A stretch of 64,000 bases of DNA, taken from contig CAWDDW010000003.1 of the NCBI GenBank assembly GCA_963801185.1, positions 124,001 to 188,000 on the forward strand. The letters are read 5' to 3'. Every line of letters starts with the position of its first letter. Position 1 is the first letter of the stretch. The stretch comes from Palsa-601 sp963801185 (lineage in GTDB: Bacteria; Actinomycetota; Acidimicrobiia; Acidimicrobiales; Bog-793). Below the pieces are notes generated by a model. It had not been told where the DNA came from, made no database searches, and saw only the letters and a program-made list of their open reading frames with translations. Shown here piece by piece: positions 60,932 through 64,000 of the stretch. A program made the position numbers and the translations under genes.

Positions 60932-63202
60932 ATGAGCATCGCCGACGCGAATGCCCTACACCGGATGCTCGGCTTGAGCGATGACGAGCTCGACCTCATC
61001 ATCGGGGTTCTCGGCCGGCAGCCGATGCCGCTCGAGCTGGCGATGTATTCGGTGATGTGGAGCGAGCACTGCTCCTATAAATCCTCTCGTATCCATTTGC
61101 GTCGCTTGCCCTCTGAGGGTGCGAACGTCCTTGTCGGGCCGGGCGAGAACGCGGGGGTGGTCGATGTCGGCGACGGGATCGCTATCGCCGTGCGCATCGA
61201 GAGTCACAATCACCCGTCTGCAGTCGAGCCATATCAAGGAGCGGCGACAGGAGTAGGCGGAATCCTGCGGGACGTGTTCACAATGGGGGCCCGCCCCATC
61301 GCCCTCATGGATCCGCTGTTCTTCGGCGAGCTCGACGACCCCCGGAGCCGGTTCATCTTCGATGGAGTGGTACGTGGCATCTCCGGTTACGGCAACTCCG
61401 TCGGCGTACCCACCGTCGGCGGCCAGCTCACGTTCTCGCACACCTATAGGGGGAATCCGCTCGTCAACGTCTTCTGCCTCGGAGTGCTCCCGATAGGGCG
61501 CCTCGTGCTCGGGAGGGCTTCGGGCGTCGGCAACCTCGCCGTGCTCCTCGGGTCCCTCACCGGACGGGACGGTATAGGAGGCGTGAGCGTGTTGGCATCG
61601 GCGGGTTTCTCTGGGGATTCCGCTGAAGAGGACTCGAAGCGCCCGAGCGTCCAGGTCGGGGATCCCTTCGAGGAGAAACGCCTCATCGAAGCCTCACTCG
61701 ACCTCCTCGACCAGGGGCTCGTTGTCGGGATCCAGGACCTGGGCGGTGCCGGGCTCAGTTGTGCCACGAGCGAGACGGCTGCGCGCGCTGGCCTCGGCAT
61801 GGATGTCGACACTTCTGCCGTCCCGTGCCGGGAGCCGGGCATGACACCGGTCGAGATCATGACGAGCGAGAGCCAAGAGCGGATGCTGGCGATCGTCGGC
61901 CCTGCCTCGCTCGACCAGGTGCTCGCCACATGTGCACGTCACGAGGTGAGGGCGACGGTGATCGGGAGGGTGACCGAACAGGATCAAGCGGGCATGGGGC
62001 GGCTCGTGGTGCGGGACCGGAGCGGCGCAGTGGTGGCGGATGTGCCGGCGGCGTCGCTCGCTGACGAAGCGCCGCTTTACGAGCGGCCTCTTGCTCCCCC
62101 GAACGACCTGGCCGAGCGTCGACGCGCCGGCTCGGGCGCCGAGCTCGCCGCGTCCGGATCTCACGACGAGTGGCCTTGGGACCTGTCCGCTCAGCTCTTG
62201 TCGATGGTTTACGACCCGGCGTTCGTCTTCCAGCAGTACGATCATCAGCTCTTCTTGAACACCGTGCTCGGGCCGGGTGCCGCCGATGCAACGGTCCTCC
62301 GGTTGGCAGCTCCGGGCGTGCCGTGGACAGGCAAGGGCCTTGCACTGACGACCGACGCGAATCCCGGCTGGTGCGTTGTCGACCCCCGCTTGGGGACGGC
62401 GCTGACGGTCGCCGAGGCCGTTCTGAACGTGGCTTGTGTCGGAGGCCGGCCGGTGGCTGTCGTCGACTGCCTCAACTTTGGAAATCCCGAGCACCCCGTC
62501 GTCATGTGGCAGCTCTCGGAGGCCATAGACGGTATGGCCGAGGCATGCCGGGCGCTCGGCGTGCCGGTGGTCGGGGGAAACGTCTCGCTCTATAACGAGA
62601 GCGACGGAGCGGACATCCACCCGACCCCGGTGGTCGGGGTTGTCGGCGTGATAGACGACCTGGCGGCGCGGCCCCCTGGGATCCAGCTGGCCGAAGGCGC
62701 TGGGATCGTCTTCCTCGGTGCTTCGTCGTCAGTCCTCGGCGGGTCGCGGTGGTGCGAGGACCTTCTGCGCGAGAAAGGAGGGCCGCTCGCGCCGCTCGAC
62801 CTCGTCGCCCATGCCGAAGTGTGCGAGTTCGTCCGCTCCCTCGCGGCCGAGCGGTCGCACGAGCTCGGGATCGTCGGGATCCACGACGTCGCGGACGGCG
62901 GTCTCGCGCTCTGCCTGGCGGAGATTTGCGCCGGGTCAGGGATCGGCGCGGTGATCGGCGAGGGTGCCGTGGCGACTCCGGCCGAGCTGTTCAGCGAGGC
63001 GCCGAGCCGGGTCGTCGTGGCGAGCCACGAGCCCGAGTCGGTGCTGCGTGCCGCCGAGTCTGCCGGAGTCCCTGCTCGTCTTCTCGGACGAGGAGGCGGT
63101 GACCGGCTCGTAGTCGGCGGCTTGTTGGACCTCTCGGTCGCGGAGCTGATAGCGGCTCGTTCGCAGCGACTGCCCGACGCGGCCGCACACGCTCAAGGCT
63201 GA
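60932..63202 (+). CDS. purL: Phosphoribosylformylglycinamidine synthase subunit PurL
   Basis: The 756-residue protein is the small PurL that works with PurS and PurQ. It has MYSVMWSEHCSYKSSRIHLR with the catalytic His, the ATP site RIESHNHPSAVEPYQGAATGVGGILRD, GGAGLSCATSE, and the second half TDANPGWCVVDP and VVGGNVSLYNES. It amidates FGAR to FGAM with ATP. I chose ATG 60932 because family similarity begins right after; an ATG at 60878 is possible. A gene on the other strand parts it from purQ, so it may have its own promoter. purF and purM, often next, are not in the window. Confidence 0.95.
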   Translation: MSIADANALHRMLGLSDDELDLIIGVLGRQPMPLELAMYSVMWSEHCSYKSSRIHLRRLPSEGANVLVGPGENAGVVDVGDGIAIAVRIESHNHPSAVEPYQGAATGVGGILRDVFTMGARPIALMDPLFFGELDDPRSRFIFDGVVRGISGYGNSVGVPTVGGQLTFSHTYRGNPLVNVFCLGVLPIGRLVLGRASGVGNLAVLLGSLTGRDGIGGVSVLASAGFSGDSAEEDSKRPSVQVGDPFEEKRLIEASLDLLDQGLVVGIQDLGGAGLSCATSETAARAGLGMDVDTSAVPCREPGMTPVEIMTSESQERMLAIVGPASLDQVLATCARHEVRATVIGRVTEQDQAGMGRLVVRDRSGAVVADVPAASLADEAPLYERPLAPPNDLAERRRAGSGAELAASGSHDEWPWDLSAQLLSMVYDPAFVFQQYDHQLFLNTVLGPGAADATVLRLAAPGVPWTGKGLALTTDANPGWCVVDPRLGTALTVAEAVLNVACVGGRPVAVVDCLNFGNPEHPVVMWQLSEAIDGMAEACRALGVPVVGGNVSLYNESDGADIHPTPVVGVVGVIDDLAARPPGIQLAEGAGIVFLGASSSVLGGSRWCEDLLREKGGPLAPLDLVAHAEVCEFVRSLAAERSHELGIVGIHDVADGGLALCLAEICAGSGIGAVIGEGAVATPAELFSEAPSRVVVASHEPESVLRAAESAGVPARLLGRGGGDRLVVGGLLDLSVAELIAARSQRLPDAAAHAQG

Positions 63203-63246
63203 GGCGCCGGTGGCTGGCGCCTCGGTACTGTCAGCCGCCCGGTGGA

Positions 63247-63738
63247 TCAGGTCGCCCGGTGGATCAGGAAAGTCCCGGTCGCCCGGCTGACCAGGCGCCC
63301 CTCGGCGTCTTCGATCCGCGCCTCGGCAAAAGCGATCTGACGAGTCTCACGCATGACGGCTCCCCGCACGGCGAGGCGGTCGCCGGTTGATGCCGGCCGC
63401 ATCGTCTCGGTCTTCATCTCGACGGTCGCCTTCGTCCGGTCCTTTCCCTTCAGGCCGGCATTGACAGCGAAGTTCATCGCTGCGTCGAGCACCACCGAGT
63501 GGACCCCTGCCTGCACGGTCCCATGTGGGTTGCACGCGAGCGGCTTCGGCTCCCACACCGCCGTCGCCCAGCCTGCATGGTCGTCATCTTCGATGCCGTA
63601 GTCGTCGAAGCCGACGCCAATCGCTTCGAGGATCGCCATCCCCCCGTCGCCCAGCCATCGGCTCATGTCCTTCGGCGGAGACTCCGCTTCGGCTTCGGCT
63701 CCTGCGGCTCCTGCGGCTGGCTTCGTCGGCTTGGTCAC
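63247..63738 (-). CDS. PaaI-type hotdog thioesterase
   Basis: The 163-residue protein has a flexible Ala- and Glu-rich N-terminus of about 25 residues and then a hotdog domain of the PaaI type: PLACNPHGTVQAGVHSVVLDAAMNFAV, where an Asp is the expected catalytic acid, and DRTKATVEMKTETMRPASTGDRLAVRG, then VSRATGTFLIH at the end. It would cleave an acyl-CoA. It ends 44 bases after purL on the opposite strand and is divergent from the thiolase gene at 63889, which suggests a link with fatty acid turnover. Confidence 0.8.
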   Translation of the reverse strand: MTKPTKPAAGAAGAEAEAESPPKDMSRWLGDGGMAILEAIGVGFDDYGIEDDDHAGWATAVWEPKPLACNPHGTVQAGVHSVVLDAAMNFAVNAGLKGKDRTKATVEMKTETMRPASTGDRLAVRGAVMRETRQIAFAEARIEDAEGRLVSRATGTFLIHRAT

Positions 63739-63821
63739 GGCCCCATGCTACGGATCCGTGGGCGGATTGCGGGACCCGAGCGGAGTGGTACCGACCCGAG
63801 GACCGGCGGTACGCTGTTGAT

Positions 63822-63831
63822 TGACACGTCA
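63822..63831. promoter_or_regulatory. Palindrome between thioesterase and thiolase genes
   Basis: TGACACGTCA is a ten-base palindrome in the 150-base divergent region. TTGATT and TTGACA nearby could be -35 elements for the thiolase gene. Such short palindromes often bind TetR-type repressors; support is weak. Confidence 0.3.
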
Positions 63832-63888
63832 GTTTGTCCTACCGCGGCGGTCCAACTCTGCCGCCTAGTCAGTCTCGAGGAGACGCCG

Positions 63889-64000
63889 ATGCCCAATGCA
63901 GTGATCGTGGACGCCGTCCGCACCCCCGGAGGGAAGCGCAACGGCAAGCTGTCGGGCTGGCACCCGGCGGACCTCGCAGCCGAGACCTTGAAGGCAATTG
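63889..64000 (+). CDS. Thiolase (acetyl-CoA acyltransferase), N-terminal part
   Basis: The gene starts at ATG 63889 behind GAGGAG and runs off the window. The 37 visible residues (AVIVDAVRTPGGKRNGKLSGWHP, then ADLAAETLKA) are the typical start of a thiolase: the first strand, the RTP motif and the beginning of the loop domain. It is divergent from the PaaI-type thioesterase. It is not a copy of the thiolase at 11963-13159, whose opening differs. Confidence 0.85.
   Translation, partial: MPNAVIVDAVRTPGGKRNGKLSGWHPADLAAETLKAI

Noticed and set aside
63889..64000. Link of this thiolase to the island thiolase as a recent duplicate
   Set aside because: The two openings differ in sequence and strand context, and this gene lies far outside the att borders.

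Overview
The window is high-GC actinobacterial DNA, probably from an acidimicrobial or related deep-branching actinobacterium. The evidence is a mycothiol-linked Rv2466c-type reductase, a dnaK-grpE-dnaJ-hspR-clpB operon with an HspR-type operator, zwf paired with opcA, a purS/purQ/small-purL purine cluster, many GTG starts and many 4-bp ATGA/GTGA gene overlaps. The assignment below class level is inference.

Layout. Bases 1-6730 are a gene-poor, decaying stretch: an SDR and a solute-binding protein in one operon, a methyltransferase, an orphan small protein, a VOC protein, and remnants of a DUF3291 gene, an FtsX-like permease and an ABC-2 transporter. Bases 6858-25122 are a tandem integrative array at a tRNA-Gly(CCC) gene. 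The intact tRNA (25052-25122, minus) is followed leftwards by two direct copies of its 3' half, at 14632-14677 and 6858-6902. The inner element (14632-25094) holds only a tyrosine integrase and one giant secreted RHS/YD-repeat gene that contains seven roughly 501-bp tandem repeats. The outer element (6858-14677) has no integrase and carries CoA-ester catabolism genes (hotdog protein, CaiB-type CoA-transferase, MaoC hydratase, SDR, thiolase, acyl-CoA dehydrogenase), which makes it look like a cis-mobilisable island.

Bases 25222-45000 are mixed chromosomal genes: mycothiol-type reductase, APC permease, ABC exporter, Lon, a DUF559-like protein, MerR-ahcY, dcd, an Fe-S oxidoreductase, a cNMP-binding protein, the nitrogen genes glnK and amt with gpmA between them, two membrane proteins, an ACT protein and a Nudix hydrolase. 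Bases 45035-51910 are the heat-shock operon. Bases 51960-54487 are zwf-opcA. Bases 54601-63202 are purine biosynthesis (purA, purD, purB, purC, purS, purQ, then a gene on the opposite strand, then purL). The window ends with a thioesterase and the start of a thiolase.

Caution. At least ten genes, including ahcY, gpmA and a Nudix hydrolase, are broken by a single base gained or lost, usually in a short run of one base. Such density in housekeeping genes suggests sequence error, so single-base frameshifts here should not be taken as proof of gene death. In-frame stop codons, internal deletions and the recurring insertion inside the RHS repeats are harder to explain this way.
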